From: Pedobacter xixiisoli
GTDB lineage: Bacteria > Bacteroidota > Bacteroidia > Sphingobacteriales > Sphingobacteriaceae
DNA: 64,000 nucleotides
Direction: 5' to 3'
NCBI RefSeq assembly: GCF_900215335.1
Contig: NZ_OCMT01000002.1
Coordinates: 1,054,001-1,118,000, forward strand
Part shown: positions 56,833 to 64,000 of the stretch, in pieces
How positions within the stretch are numbered: the first letter of the stretch is position 1
Layout: every line of letters begins with the position of its first letter
Position numbers and translations under genes: made by a program
The notes under the pieces: model-generated
Database searches by the model: none
Told to the model about the DNA's origin: nothing
What the model saw: the letters and a program-made list of their open reading frames with translations, nothing else

Positions 56833-58050
56833 GTGTATTTACTCAAGAGATACGGCCTTACATTTTTATTGGCAATGCTGATAAATATATTCGCTTTTGC
56901 CACGGCAAAGGCGCAGCTCTATAGTTTTGAGTTTTACAATGACACATTTAACATAGCGCTTGATTCATCTATTTCCATTCCGCAGAAATTTGGATTAAAT
57001 ACAGAAAGCATAGCTAACGTTTACGATAAACTTGAGAAAGGAAATTATCAGCCAATAATAGATTCTTTAATTTCATATAAAAGAAAGAAGCAATTAAATG
57101 ATTGGTTATTTTACCAATTGATAAGAAAAACAGCGGAAACTATTAGTCCAAAAAACCAAAATTTTGAACGCTATACTCTTTATAAATGGTTCTTTCTAGG
57201 TAAATCTGGTTACGATACTCGTTTAGTAATTACCGACAATAGAATTATTATGTATGTATATAACGATGAGAATATTTTCGATATACCATACGTAATGATG
57301 GGCGACAAAAAGTATATGTGTTTAAATTACCATGACTATGCCCATACCAATTTTACATCTATGCCAGATACTGAGATGATAGGTATAGCAGATTCGAAAA
57401 AGGCATTCTCGTATCAGATTACTAAGATGCCCGAATTTGACCCAAAAAATTATAGTGAACGCAAATTGGCTTTTAGGTATGGAATGAAAGATTATCACTT
57501 TGATCTAAAGGTTAGCCCTGAAGTTGAGAAAATATTTAAAAATTATCCGGGTGTTGATTTTAAATACTATTTCAATATTCCAATGACCAAAGAAACCTAT
57601 GGATCTTTAATTCCTTTATTGAAAAAGAACATTAGTAATCTCTCTCAAAAAAATGGCGTAGACTACCTCATGCGCTTTACTAGAAATTCATTCTTATACG
57701 AAAATGACATAGAAAATTTCGGTAAAGAAAAGAGATTGTCTCCTGAACAAACGTTACTGAATGAACATAGTGACTGTGATGATAGGGCTGCATTATTTTT
57801 CTATCTCGTAAAGGAGATTTACGATTTACCTATGATCGTTCTTTTATATCCAACACACGTTACCATGGCGGTTCAGTTTAATAAACCTGTAGGAAAGACT
57901 ATTAGCTACAATAATAGAGATTATACAGTTTGCGAACCTACCCCTCAAATTAAAGATTTGCCAATAGGTAAACTTCCACCTAAATTGAAAAGGGCTGCTT
58001 ACGAAATTGTATATGCCTATGAGCCTGAAAACAAAAAAGGTGTACTATAG
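56833..58050 (+). CDS. Exported transglutaminase-like protein of unknown function
   Basis: A 405-residue protein with a signal peptide (to about residue 28, ATAKAQ). Residues 29-290 show no domain I recognise. The C-terminal third carries a transglutaminase-like triad: Cys in EHSDCDDRAALFFYLV (about residue 317), His in YPTHVTMAVQF (about 342) and an acidic residue in YTVCEPTP (about 364). Such bacterial proteins act as cysteine peptidases or amidases in the periplasm. The start is GTG directly after an in-frame stop; starting at the next ATG (56875) would spoil the signal peptide. It ends inside a terminator. Confidence 0.7.
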   Translation: MYLLKRYGLTFLLAMLINIFAFATAKAQLYSFEFYNDTFNIALDSSISIPQKFGLNTESIANVYDKLEKGNYQPIIDSLISYKRKKQLNDWLFYQLIRKTAETISPKNQNFERYTLYKWFFLGKSGYDTRLVITDNRIIMYVYNDENIFDIPYVMMGDKKYMCLNYHDYAHTNFTSMPDTEMIGIADSKKAFSYQITKMPEFDPKNYSERKLAFRYGMKDYHFDLKVSPEVEKIFKNYPGVDFKYYFNIPMTKETYGSLIPLLKKNISNLSQKNGVDYLMRFTRNSFLYENDIENFGKEKRLSPEQTLLNEHSDCDDRAALFFYLVKEIYDLPMIVLLYPTHVTMAVQFNKPVGKTISYNNRDYTVCEPTPQIKDLPIGKLPPKLKRAAYEIVYAYEPENKKGVL

Positions 58051-58067
58051 CTACAGTACACCTTTTT
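58034..58067. terminator. Bidirectional terminator overlapping the 3' end of a gene
   Basis: AAAAAGGTGTACT at 58034-58046 and its complement at 58055-58067 form a perfect 13-bp stem. The TAG stop codon at 58048-58050 lies in the loop. The A/T runs on both sides suit both convergent genes. Confidence 0.9.
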
Positions 58068-58087
58068 GCATTTAATTTCTTAATTAT

Positions 58088-59452
58088 TTAATTAGGAAAT
58101 GTTCTTTTATCTGTTCTTACCCAAGCAGCATTTGTCCAATCTGAACCAGTTTGCACAGCACCTTTATAATTAGCAGCAGTAAAGAATGCGTCTAAAGTTG
58201 TAGGGTTGATCGCGTCAGTTGCAGTAGTACCTACAAACACGCTTGTCATGTAAGATGGTCTAGTACTTGATGCAGTTGTAGTATTTGCATAAGTTGCAGA
58301 GATGAATGGATTAACGCCTGTAAACGGAGGACGAGTAGCTCCTGTAGTTGAAGGCAAAGTATGTTTCAATGCCCAAGGGTTAACATTTGAAATGTCCGAG
58401 TTTTTGATGATAAGTGTAGCATCTGCAACATTGTTTAATGTCTCATCATGTTCTACATCAACACCGTTATTAAAGTTGTAAACGACGAAGTTATGTAACT
58501 TTCCTCTTGTTCCTTCACGTAATTTCAAACCAGTTGTTTTACCTACATCTGTTGCATTAGTTGGATCATCACCAGTTTTAGCAGTTAACGAACCTACTAA
58601 AGTTACGTTAGAGATAGTAGGGTTAGAGTAAGGGCTAGCAGTACGGTTTTTGTTGCTATTATCAGCTTCTATACCTCTATCAGCCACACCATCTGCTTGT
58701 ACACCTACTAAAAATTGAGCTTTTCCATTCCAACCGAAAGTCCAATCGAAAGTATCATCTTGCGCTCCATAAGCGAAAAGGTATTTTACATTTACAGTAC
58801 CACCAAACCATTCAAAAGCATCATCACCACCTCTGTACACTGATAAATATTCTACTGTTGTTCCGTTACCCACACCTTCAAAAGTGAAACCGTTGTGCTC
58901 TTTATCGGCAGTTTGCTTTTTACCAGTATATTCTACACGGATATATCTTAGAACACCTGAATTATCGGCTGCATTAGTACCACCATAAGTTACACCAGCA
59001 CCCATTTCTGAAGCAATACGACCACCTTCACCATTTACAGGAGCTAAACCACAAACGATAATTCCTCCCCAATCTTGCTCTTTAGGAGCAGTTGCACCCG
59101 AAGTAAAGATGATTGGACTAGCTGCAGTACCTTGTGCCATAATTTTAGCACCTGGTTCTATTAACAAATAAGCTGTTGCTGGTTCATTAGCATCAGATTT
59201 TACAGTTACACCTTCTTGAATAGTAATGGTTTTTCCCGTTTTAACGTGAACACCACCCTTTAATACATAAGAGTTGCCTTTTAACAAAGTTACATCGTTA
59301 ACCAACTCACCAGTAATAACCGTTCCATTGGCCAAGTCTCCTCTAAGTACAGTTTCTTCATCGGCACCTTTATCTTTCTTACAAGCTGTAAACACAGACA
59401 CACTTGCTAAAGCTGTAACTAAAAGAAATTTTGAAAATTTTAGCTTATTCAT
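58088..59452 (-). CDS. Surface-type lipoprotein with beta-helix-like repeats, partner of the TonB receptor
   Basis: A 454-residue lipoprotein (lipobox near VFTAC, Cys at about residue 23, then KKDKGADEE). From residue 60 on it is a run of short beta strands with parallel beta-helix character (GVHVKTGKTITIQEGVTVKS, IKNSDISN). The central block is rich in Asp, Gly and aromatic residues (RGGDDAFEWFGGTVN, AQDDTFDWTFGWNG). No catalytic motif is recognised. It is 123 bases downstream of the TonB receptor on the same strand, in the place a SusD-like binding lipoprotein would hold, so it is probably the substrate-capturing partner. Confidence 0.7.
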   Translation of the reverse strand: MNKLKFSKFLLVTALASVSVFTACKKDKGADEETVLRGDLANGTVITGELVNDVTLLKGNSYVLKGGVHVKTGKTITIQEGVTVKSDANEPATAYLLIEPGAKIMAQGTAASPIIFTSGATAPKEQDWGGIIVCGLAPVNGEGGRIASEMGAGVTYGGTNAADNSGVLRYIRVEYTGKKQTADKEHNGFTFEGVGNGTTVEYLSVYRGGDDAFEWFGGTVNVKYLFAYGAQDDTFDWTFGWNGKAQFLVGVQADGVADRGIEADNSNKNRTASPYSNPTISNVTLVGSLTAKTGDDPTNATDVGKTTGLKLREGTRGKLHNFVVYNFNNGVDVEHDETLNNVADATLIIKNSDISNVNPWALKHTLPSTTGATRPPFTGVNPFISATYANTTTASSTRPSYMTSVFVGTTATDAINPTTLDAFFTAANYKGAVQTGSDWTNAAWVRTDKRTFPN

Positions 59453-59575
59453 TTTTTTTTAATTTGTTTATATTCAATCTTTTGATCAACACAAAGTAAC
59501 AGCACTTGTATTAAGCTTAGATTAGCTTACCGTTATCAGTCCGTCAATTAAACATTAATTAATTGTTAATATTGA

Positions 59576-62377
59576 TTAGAAAGTATAGTTAAGATTTACA
59601 CCTACATTTACACCTTTTTTGTATTGATTATAGATTAGATTATTATCCTTATACTCTTGTTGAAATTTGATATTTGGATTTAAGAGATTGCCGAAAGAGA
59701 AATCTAAGCCTATTTTGTTAGCCAGCTTTGTATTCACTACAAAATCTAAGGTATTAACCGGCATTTCGTAAATGTCTCCTGACTGCTGTGCTCCAGCTAC
59801 GAATAAACGTTTACCGTAAATATTGTAAGCCAATGTTAAGGTTGTATTGGACCTAGTTGACCAATTATGCTTGTAGCTATAATCGAAGTTAATTAGATAC
59901 GGAGATGCACCGAACAAAGGTCTCGAACGATTAGTTGGAGCGATAGGCTTTGCAGAATTGTTTATCGTTTCTTGACTAATTTCTATCTTGCTGTAGATGT
60001 AAGATCCATTAAATCCGAGAGACATATTTTGTAGTGCTTTTGAAGATGATCCGAAAATTGAACCAATATTTCTATTATACTCTAACTCCACACCAGCTAA
60101 AGTTGCATTATCTGTATTGATATAGGTAAACAACGGATCCGCAGAATTTACTTGGCTTAATTCGATTGGCTTGTCAATGTATTTTCCGAATAAGCTCACT
60201 GCAAACAATTCACCTGTAGATGGATACAACTCGTATTTCAAATCCACGTTATAATTGTTACTATTTACTAAGTCAGGATTACCTTCACCTTCAGCTATAC
60301 CAAACCCAACATTGTATCTAAATGGCGCTGCTTCCACAAATTGCGGGCGAGAAATAGTTTTACTTGCTGCTAAAAGAACATTTTCCTTATCATTAATAGT
60401 ATACTTTAATGTAACAGCAGGTAATACATCTAAACCATCGATGGTTTTAACTCTAAAAGGAGAATCGTAAGTTTGGCTACCTAATTTATAATAAGTGTTT
60501 TGTTGAGAATACTCTGCTCTAACACCAGCAATTAATTTCAATTTATTGTTAAATTCAAAATTGAAATTTAAAAATGAAGCGGCAATTAAAAGATCAGCCT
60601 CATAATCATTTGGTGCGTAATAAGATTCTGTATATCTAAATGTATTCGCATCGTTACCGCTACCTAAATTACTATCTTTTAAGTAGTTGTCTACTTGATC
60701 TAAAGTAAATGTAGGATTTAAGCCTATTCGAGTTTCAACCTGTCTTGAATTAAACACTCTTGATTTATATCTTCCCTGAAAACCGAATTGTAAACTTTTT
60801 AAAGAGGATTCTGTTCCTTTAGACAATAAATCAGCAGAAATACTACCTGAAAAATCATCTTCATTTAAATCAGCAAAAAACCTGTGGTTATCACTGTTAT
60901 TAAGTTTTAGAAATGAGTAAGAACCATTTTTATTATCTATAAAACTATTCTGAGTTCTATCAGGAGTGCTACCTGTAATATTAGTGTAACCTAGAGTGTA
61001 TTTTAATTTAAATCTATCACTAAAATTATTTGTACCTGAAAACTGGCTTGTCAAAAGTGAATTTTGAACATAAGAATTTCTTCTAGCATAAATATCACCA
61101 CTTAAATCAGATTTGAAACCTTGTTGATCAAAGATGTCATTGCTAGAATCATTTACATACAAACCTGTAATAGAGTAACTGCTTTTACTTCCTGCTTTAT
61201 AGTATAGATTTATTAATGCTGATGTATTAGTAGTGAAGCTATATCTTTCTGTTTGGTAAAGATAATCTGGTGCCTGCTGAGCATTATAAATAGCGCTGAT
61301 ACCATCGTTATATCTTAAATCGTTTTTGTAGCCTAAATTTGTTAAAAAACCAAATTGCCTTCCGTTACCTAAATCATACAAGTCACCTCCAACAAAAGAA
61401 ATGCCTGTACTTACTGGTGCCTTAATTTGTTCCGGCGACCACTGTGTTGCAAAACCAGGCTTTGGGTTTGAAAAGTTGGTGGATTCGTAGCTTTTAGTTC
61501 CAGCTACCACAGCTGGCATTGCTCTTTCCCCTCTATCAAAACCTGCAACATTCAAGAAGCTTCTTTGTGTGGTGTAAAAGTCTTTACCTGTAGTAATTGA
61601 GTTATAACCGCTAGACAAACCAACTTTAAAGAAACCTTGGTCAGGATAATCTTTAGTTACGATATCAATAGAACCTCCTGAGAAATCTCCGTACAATTCT
61701 GGCGAGTAAGATTTAGTAACACCAATGTTTTTAACTACCGAAGTTGGAAAGATATCTAAAGGAATTAGTTTCAAATCTGGATTGGTAGATGGAATTGGTA
61801 ATCCGTTTAGTGTAGTGTTGTTGTAGCGATCTCCTAAACCCCTAACGAAAACGTTTTTATTGCCCACCATTGATACGCCAGCAATTTTACTTACGCCTTC
61901 AGCCACATTTGAAAGACCTTTACGACTTAGCTCTTGTGCTCCGATTTTTTGAACTATTAAAGTTGAATTTTTACGCTCAGCAAGAAGTGCGTTACTTGAT
62001 TCCTTATTTGCTTTACCAGCAACTACAACTTGATTTAATGTAGCGCTAGATTCTTCCAAAGCAATATTTAAGGTAGTTGTAGCATTATCTTTTACTTCAA
62101 CTAATTTGATAATTTTTGGAAGGTAACTAACGTAAGAAACCTCTACGGTGTATTTTCCTGCTGCTAAGCCACCAATTGAGTACTTACCATTAGCGTCAGT
62201 TCCTGCAACTTTATTAGAACCTACTACTTTAACAGCGGCACTAATCAGTGTCTCTCCGGTAGTTTTATCCGTTACAGTTCCTGCGATTTTTCCTGTTCCC
62301 TGTGCGAAAACAAATACACTTAATAACACCAAGGTAGTGGTGAGCAGTGCTTTTTTTAGAGTTAGTTGTGATTTCAA
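59576..62377 (-). CDS. TonB-dependent outer membrane receptor with carboxypeptidase-regulatory N-terminal domain
   Basis: A 933-residue receptor. Signal peptide (to FAQ, about residue 26), a carboxypeptidase-D regulatory-like domain (about 28-115, GKIAGTVTDKTTGETLISA), the plug (about 135-240, with SKIAGVSMVGNKNVFVRGLG and NTTLNGLPIPST) and a 22-strand-type barrel ending in NYTF. It imports a substrate through the outer membrane using TonB energy. The start is TTG: an in-frame TAA lies two codons upstream. A full -7 box and an 11-bp-period direct repeat precede it. No SusD is present. The substrate may be phosphate-related if the repeat is a Pho box. Confidence 0.9.
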   Translation of the reverse strand: MKSQLTLKKALLTTTLVLLSVFVFAQGTGKIAGTVTDKTTGETLISAAVKVVGSNKVAGTDANGKYSIGGLAAGKYTVEVSYVSYLPKIIKLVEVKDNATTTLNIALEESSATLNQVVVAGKANKESSNALLAERKNSTLIVQKIGAQELSRKGLSNVAEGVSKIAGVSMVGNKNVFVRGLGDRYNNTTLNGLPIPSTNPDLKLIPLDIFPTSVVKNIGVTKSYSPELYGDFSGGSIDIVTKDYPDQGFFKVGLSSGYNSITTGKDFYTTQRSFLNVAGFDRGERAMPAVVAGTKSYESTNFSNPKPGFATQWSPEQIKAPVSTGISFVGGDLYDLGNGRQFGFLTNLGYKNDLRYNDGISAIYNAQQAPDYLYQTERYSFTTNTSALINLYYKAGSKSSYSITGLYVNDSSNDIFDQQGFKSDLSGDIYARRNSYVQNSLLTSQFSGTNNFSDRFKLKYTLGYTNITGSTPDRTQNSFIDNKNGSYSFLKLNNSDNHRFFADLNEDDFSGSISADLLSKGTESSLKSLQFGFQGRYKSRVFNSRQVETRIGLNPTFTLDQVDNYLKDSNLGSGNDANTFRYTESYYAPNDYEADLLIAASFLNFNFEFNNKLKLIAGVRAEYSQQNTYYKLGSQTYDSPFRVKTIDGLDVLPAVTLKYTINDKENVLLAASKTISRPQFVEAAPFRYNVGFGIAEGEGNPDLVNSNNYNVDLKYELYPSTGELFAVSLFGKYIDKPIELSQVNSADPLFTYINTDNATLAGVELEYNRNIGSIFGSSSKALQNMSLGFNGSYIYSKIEISQETINNSAKPIAPTNRSRPLFGASPYLINFDYSYKHNWSTRSNTTLTLAYNIYGKRLFVAGAQQSGDIYEMPVNTLDFVVNTKLANKIGLDFSFGNLLNPNIKFQQEYKDNNLIYNQYKKGVNVGVNLNYTF

Positions 62378-62399
62378 TTTGCCTTATTTTTAATTAGGG

Positions 62400-62436
62400 C
62401 AAAACTATTATCACAATGTTAGCTTCATGTTAGCTT
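62400..62436 (-). promoter_or_regulatory. Promoter with 11-bp-period direct repeat (Pho-box-like) before the TonB receptor
   Basis: Minus strand: CTAACATGAAGCTAACAT, two CTAACAT heptamers with a 4-base gap (62427-62433 and 62416-62422; the identity extends to 10 bases). Eight bases later comes TAGTTTTG (62400-62407), a full -7 box, about 22 bases before the start codon. The layout equals the E. coli Pho box (CTGTCAT, 4 bases, CTGTCAT, about 10 bases upstream of the -10), where PhoB replaces the -35 contact. Confidence 0.55.
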
Positions 62437-62511
62437 GAAATTACCATTTGTTTATCCACAGGTTAACAAATTGTTAAAGCCCGCCAGCATGGCTTTTTAA
62501 GAGCGTTTAAA

Positions 62512-63024
62512 TTAGTATTTTAAGCCAATTTTCTTGCATATAAAGTGTAATAACCAAATTGGGCCAATTAACAAAAACTTAACATCTTCTAAAAATGAGG
62601 GCTTTTTACCTTCTATCTTGTGACCGATGAATTGACCCACCCAAGCAAGTACAAAAATAAGGGCGTAAATAGCATAAGCCGTTCCGCTACCTAGACCTAC
62701 AATCAATTCTATTTTTACAATGACGAAGCTCATGGCCGCTACCACCCATATCATCAAGAAAAATAAAACCGGAGAAAGTGTAAAATAATAATAAAGCGAA
62801 AAGGCGAGTAAAAAGGAAGCCCAGTTAAGGAACGTCTGGTATTGTCCCAAAAAATCTAACTTAGGAAATGGAATTTGCCAAACTAGCCCCAGCAAGCTAA
62901 AAACAATTAGCGGCACACAAATCCAGTGGATTAACTTATTAGTTCCATCTTGATGGCTTTCTGCGTATTTATCGAATAAGATATCTACAGGCTTTTTTTC
63001 TGGGGCTTTTACAGTCTTGCTCAT
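62512..63024 (-). CDS. Mpo1-like membrane protein (DUF962, 2-hydroxy fatty acid dioxygenase family)
   Basis: A 170-residue integral membrane protein with four hydrophobic helices (about residues 37-52, 66-83, 87-108, 114-134). The family motif FDKYAESHQDGTNKLIHW gives H-x(4)-N-x(3)-H, and GHKIEGKKPSFLED follows near residue 137. Yeast Mpo1 is an Fe(II) dioxygenase that shortens 2-hydroxy fatty acids by one carbon. The metal-binding histidines are kept, so a related activity is plausible, but the substrate in this organism is unknown. Confidence 0.82.
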   Translation of the reverse strand: MSKTVKAPEKKPVDILFDKYAESHQDGTNKLIHWICVPLIVFSLLGLVWQIPFPKLDFLGQYQTFLNWASFLLAFSLYYYFTLSPVLFFLMIWVVAAMSFVIVKIELIVGLGSGTAYAIYALIFVLAWVGQFIGHKIEGKKPSFLEDVKFLLIGPIWLLHFICKKIGLKY

Positions 63025-63054
63025 ATTTGGTTAATTTTGAATTGTAAAAATAAG

Positions 63055-63080
63055 AAAAGCGATAGGAATCTATCGCTTTT
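63055..63080 (-). terminator. Terminator downstream of rny
   Basis: AAAAGCGATA at 63055-63064 pairs with TATCGCTTTT at 63071-63080 around a GGAATC loop. On the minus strand the stem is followed by a U-rich tract (CTTATTTTTA). It lies beyond repeat family C copy 3. Confidence 0.82.
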
Positions 63081-63103
63081 AGTTTTTGTATCTTTATTTA
63101 AAC

Positions 63104-63179
63104 CATCATTGCAACGCACGAAGCAACCTTAAAGCGATTTCTAAATTCATGATAGATTGCTTCGTGCCTCGCAATGACG
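63104..63179. repeat. Dispersed palindromic repeat, family C, copy 3
   Basis: Left arm CATCATTGCAACGCACGAAG... at 63104-63128 and right arm at 63155-63179 match the family seen at 4332 and 27715. The right arm is nearly identical to the other copies; the left arm has four mismatches. It lies 7 bases after the rny stop codon and just before the terminator. Confidence 0.82.
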
Positions 63180-63186
63180 AAATCGT

Positions 63187-64000
63187 TTACTTCGCAAATG
63201 CTACCGAACGAGTTTCTCTAATTACAGTAACCTTGATTTGACCTGGGTAAGTCATTTCAGTTTGGATACGGTTTGAGATATCTGCAGCTAACAATTCTGC
63301 TTGCTGGTCGGTTACTCTTTCGCTTTCTACCACTACACGTAGCTCTCTACCTGCTTGTATCGCAAAAGTTTTTTCTACACCTGGATAAGACAATGCCAAT
63401 TCTTCCAATTCTTTCAAACGCTTGATATAGCTTTCTACTACCTCTCTACGAGCACCTGGACGGGCACCGGAAATAGAGTCACAAGCTTGGATAATTGGAG
63501 AAATCATCGAAGTCATTTCAATTTCGTCGTGGTGGGCACCAATCGCATTACAAACCTCTGGATGTTCCTTATATTTCTCTGCTAATTGCATACCCAAAAT
63601 AGCGTGCGGTAATTCTGGATTATCATCAGGCACTTTACCTATATCATGTAATAAACCAGCACGTTTAGCCAATTTAGCATTTAAGCCCAATTCTGCCGCC
63701 ATAGTAGCACAAAAGTTCGCTACCTCACGAGAGTGATGTAATAAGTTTTGTCCGTAAGAAGAACGGTAACGCATACGACCCACCATTCTAATTAACTCTG
63801 GGTGTAAACCGTGGATACCCAAATCAATAACCGTACGCTCACCAATCTCAATAATTTCGTCTTCGATTTGCTTTTTGGTCTTCGCCACAATCTCTTCGAT
63901 ACGAGCTGGGTGAATACGACCATCGGTTACCAAACGGTGTAAAGCCAAACGAGCAATCTCTCTTCTCACAGGATCGAAACCTGAAAGGATAATTGCTTCT
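63187..64000 (-). CDS. rny: Ribonuclease Y, N-terminal part outside the window
   Basis: The C-terminal 270 residues of RNase Y, the membrane-attached endoribonuclease that starts mRNA decay. The frame stays open to the window edge ([20 protein letters not shown] at the junction). The HD domain is complete: HSREVANFC, the metal-binding [12 protein letters not shown] and [11 protein letters not shown], then [19 protein letters not shown]. The internal ATG of this frame is not the real start. The missing part should hold the membrane helix, coiled coil and KH domain. Confidence 0.96.
   Translation of the reverse strand, partial: EAIILSGFDPVRREIARLALHRLVTDGRIHPARIEEIVAKTKKQIEDEIIEIGERTVIDLGIHGLHPELIRMVGRMRYRSSYGQNLLHHSREVANFCATMAAELGLNAKLAKRAGLLHDIGKVPDDNPELPHAILGMQLAEKYKEHPEVCNAIGAHHDEIEMTSMISPIIQACDSISGARPGARREVVESYIKRLKELEELALSYPGVEKTFAIQAGRELRVVVESERVTDQQAELLAADISNRIQTEMTYPGQIKVTVIRETRSVAFAK

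Overview
The window reads as an ordinary, vertically inherited stretch of chromosome from a Bacteroidota species. The best fit is Sphingobacteriaceae, close to Pedobacter or a relative. The evidence is low GC, promoters of the TANNTTTG (-7) type instead of the E. coli -10/-35, and near absence of Shine-Dalgarno sequences. Family content agrees: a PorV/PorQ-like protein, a TonB receptor with a carboxypeptidase-regulatory N-terminus, a TamB/TamL-like pair and DUF3467 beside rpoC. The genus is inferred, not proven.

Layout. 1-8.1 kb: 5' part of tyrS (cut by the edge), an AcpH-like protein with a PorV/PorQ-like protein, a repeat-rich spacer, an MDR oxidoreductase, a Fur-family regulator, and a periplasmic folding operon (parvulin-less PPIase relative, SurA-like PPIase, MoxR ATPase). 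8.2-14.7 kb: a putative HolD-like protein, rdgB, a beta-lactamase-fold hydrolase and an amidohydrolase lipoprotein, a GDPD lipoprotein, cytidine deaminase. 14.9-23.3 kb: TamB, TamA/TamL and a YihY-type membrane protein. 23.3-34.9 kb: hybrid histidine kinase, topoisomerase IV B, APC permease, trans-sulfuration PLP enzyme, DEAD-box helicase, fatty acid desaturase, cupin, Pr6Pr protein, DUF3467. 35-50.3 kb: the transcription/translation block, all on the minus strand. In transcription order it is rpsU, xerC-like recombinase, hpf, tRNA-Thr(TGT), tRNA-Tyr, tRNA-Gly, tRNA-Thr(GGT), tuf, tRNA-Trp, secE, nusG, rplK, rplA, rplJ, rplL, rpoB, rpoC. 50.4-64 kb: two lipoproteins, an acyl-CoA dehydrogenase, apt, a ComEA-like HhH protein, a fused lipid acyltransferase, an exported transglutaminase-like protein, a beta-helix lipoprotein paired with a TonB receptor, an Mpo1-like protein and the 3' part of rny.

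No prophage, insertion sequence, CRISPR array, toxin-antitoxin or secretion cluster is visible, and I did not find a clear new multi-gene system. The signals most worth following are small: (i) a perfect Shine-Dalgarno on rpsU in a region otherwise without them; (ii) an 11-bp-period direct repeat placed like a Pho box before the TonB receptor; (iii) a PPIase-family protein that has lost its catalytic domains; (iv) a possible diverged DNA polymerase III psi subunit; (v) near-leaderless promoters; (vi) hairpins that punctuate the ribosomal protein/RNA polymerase operon; (vii) dispersed palindromic repeats and intergenic spacers built by reiterating one short word and its reverse complement.
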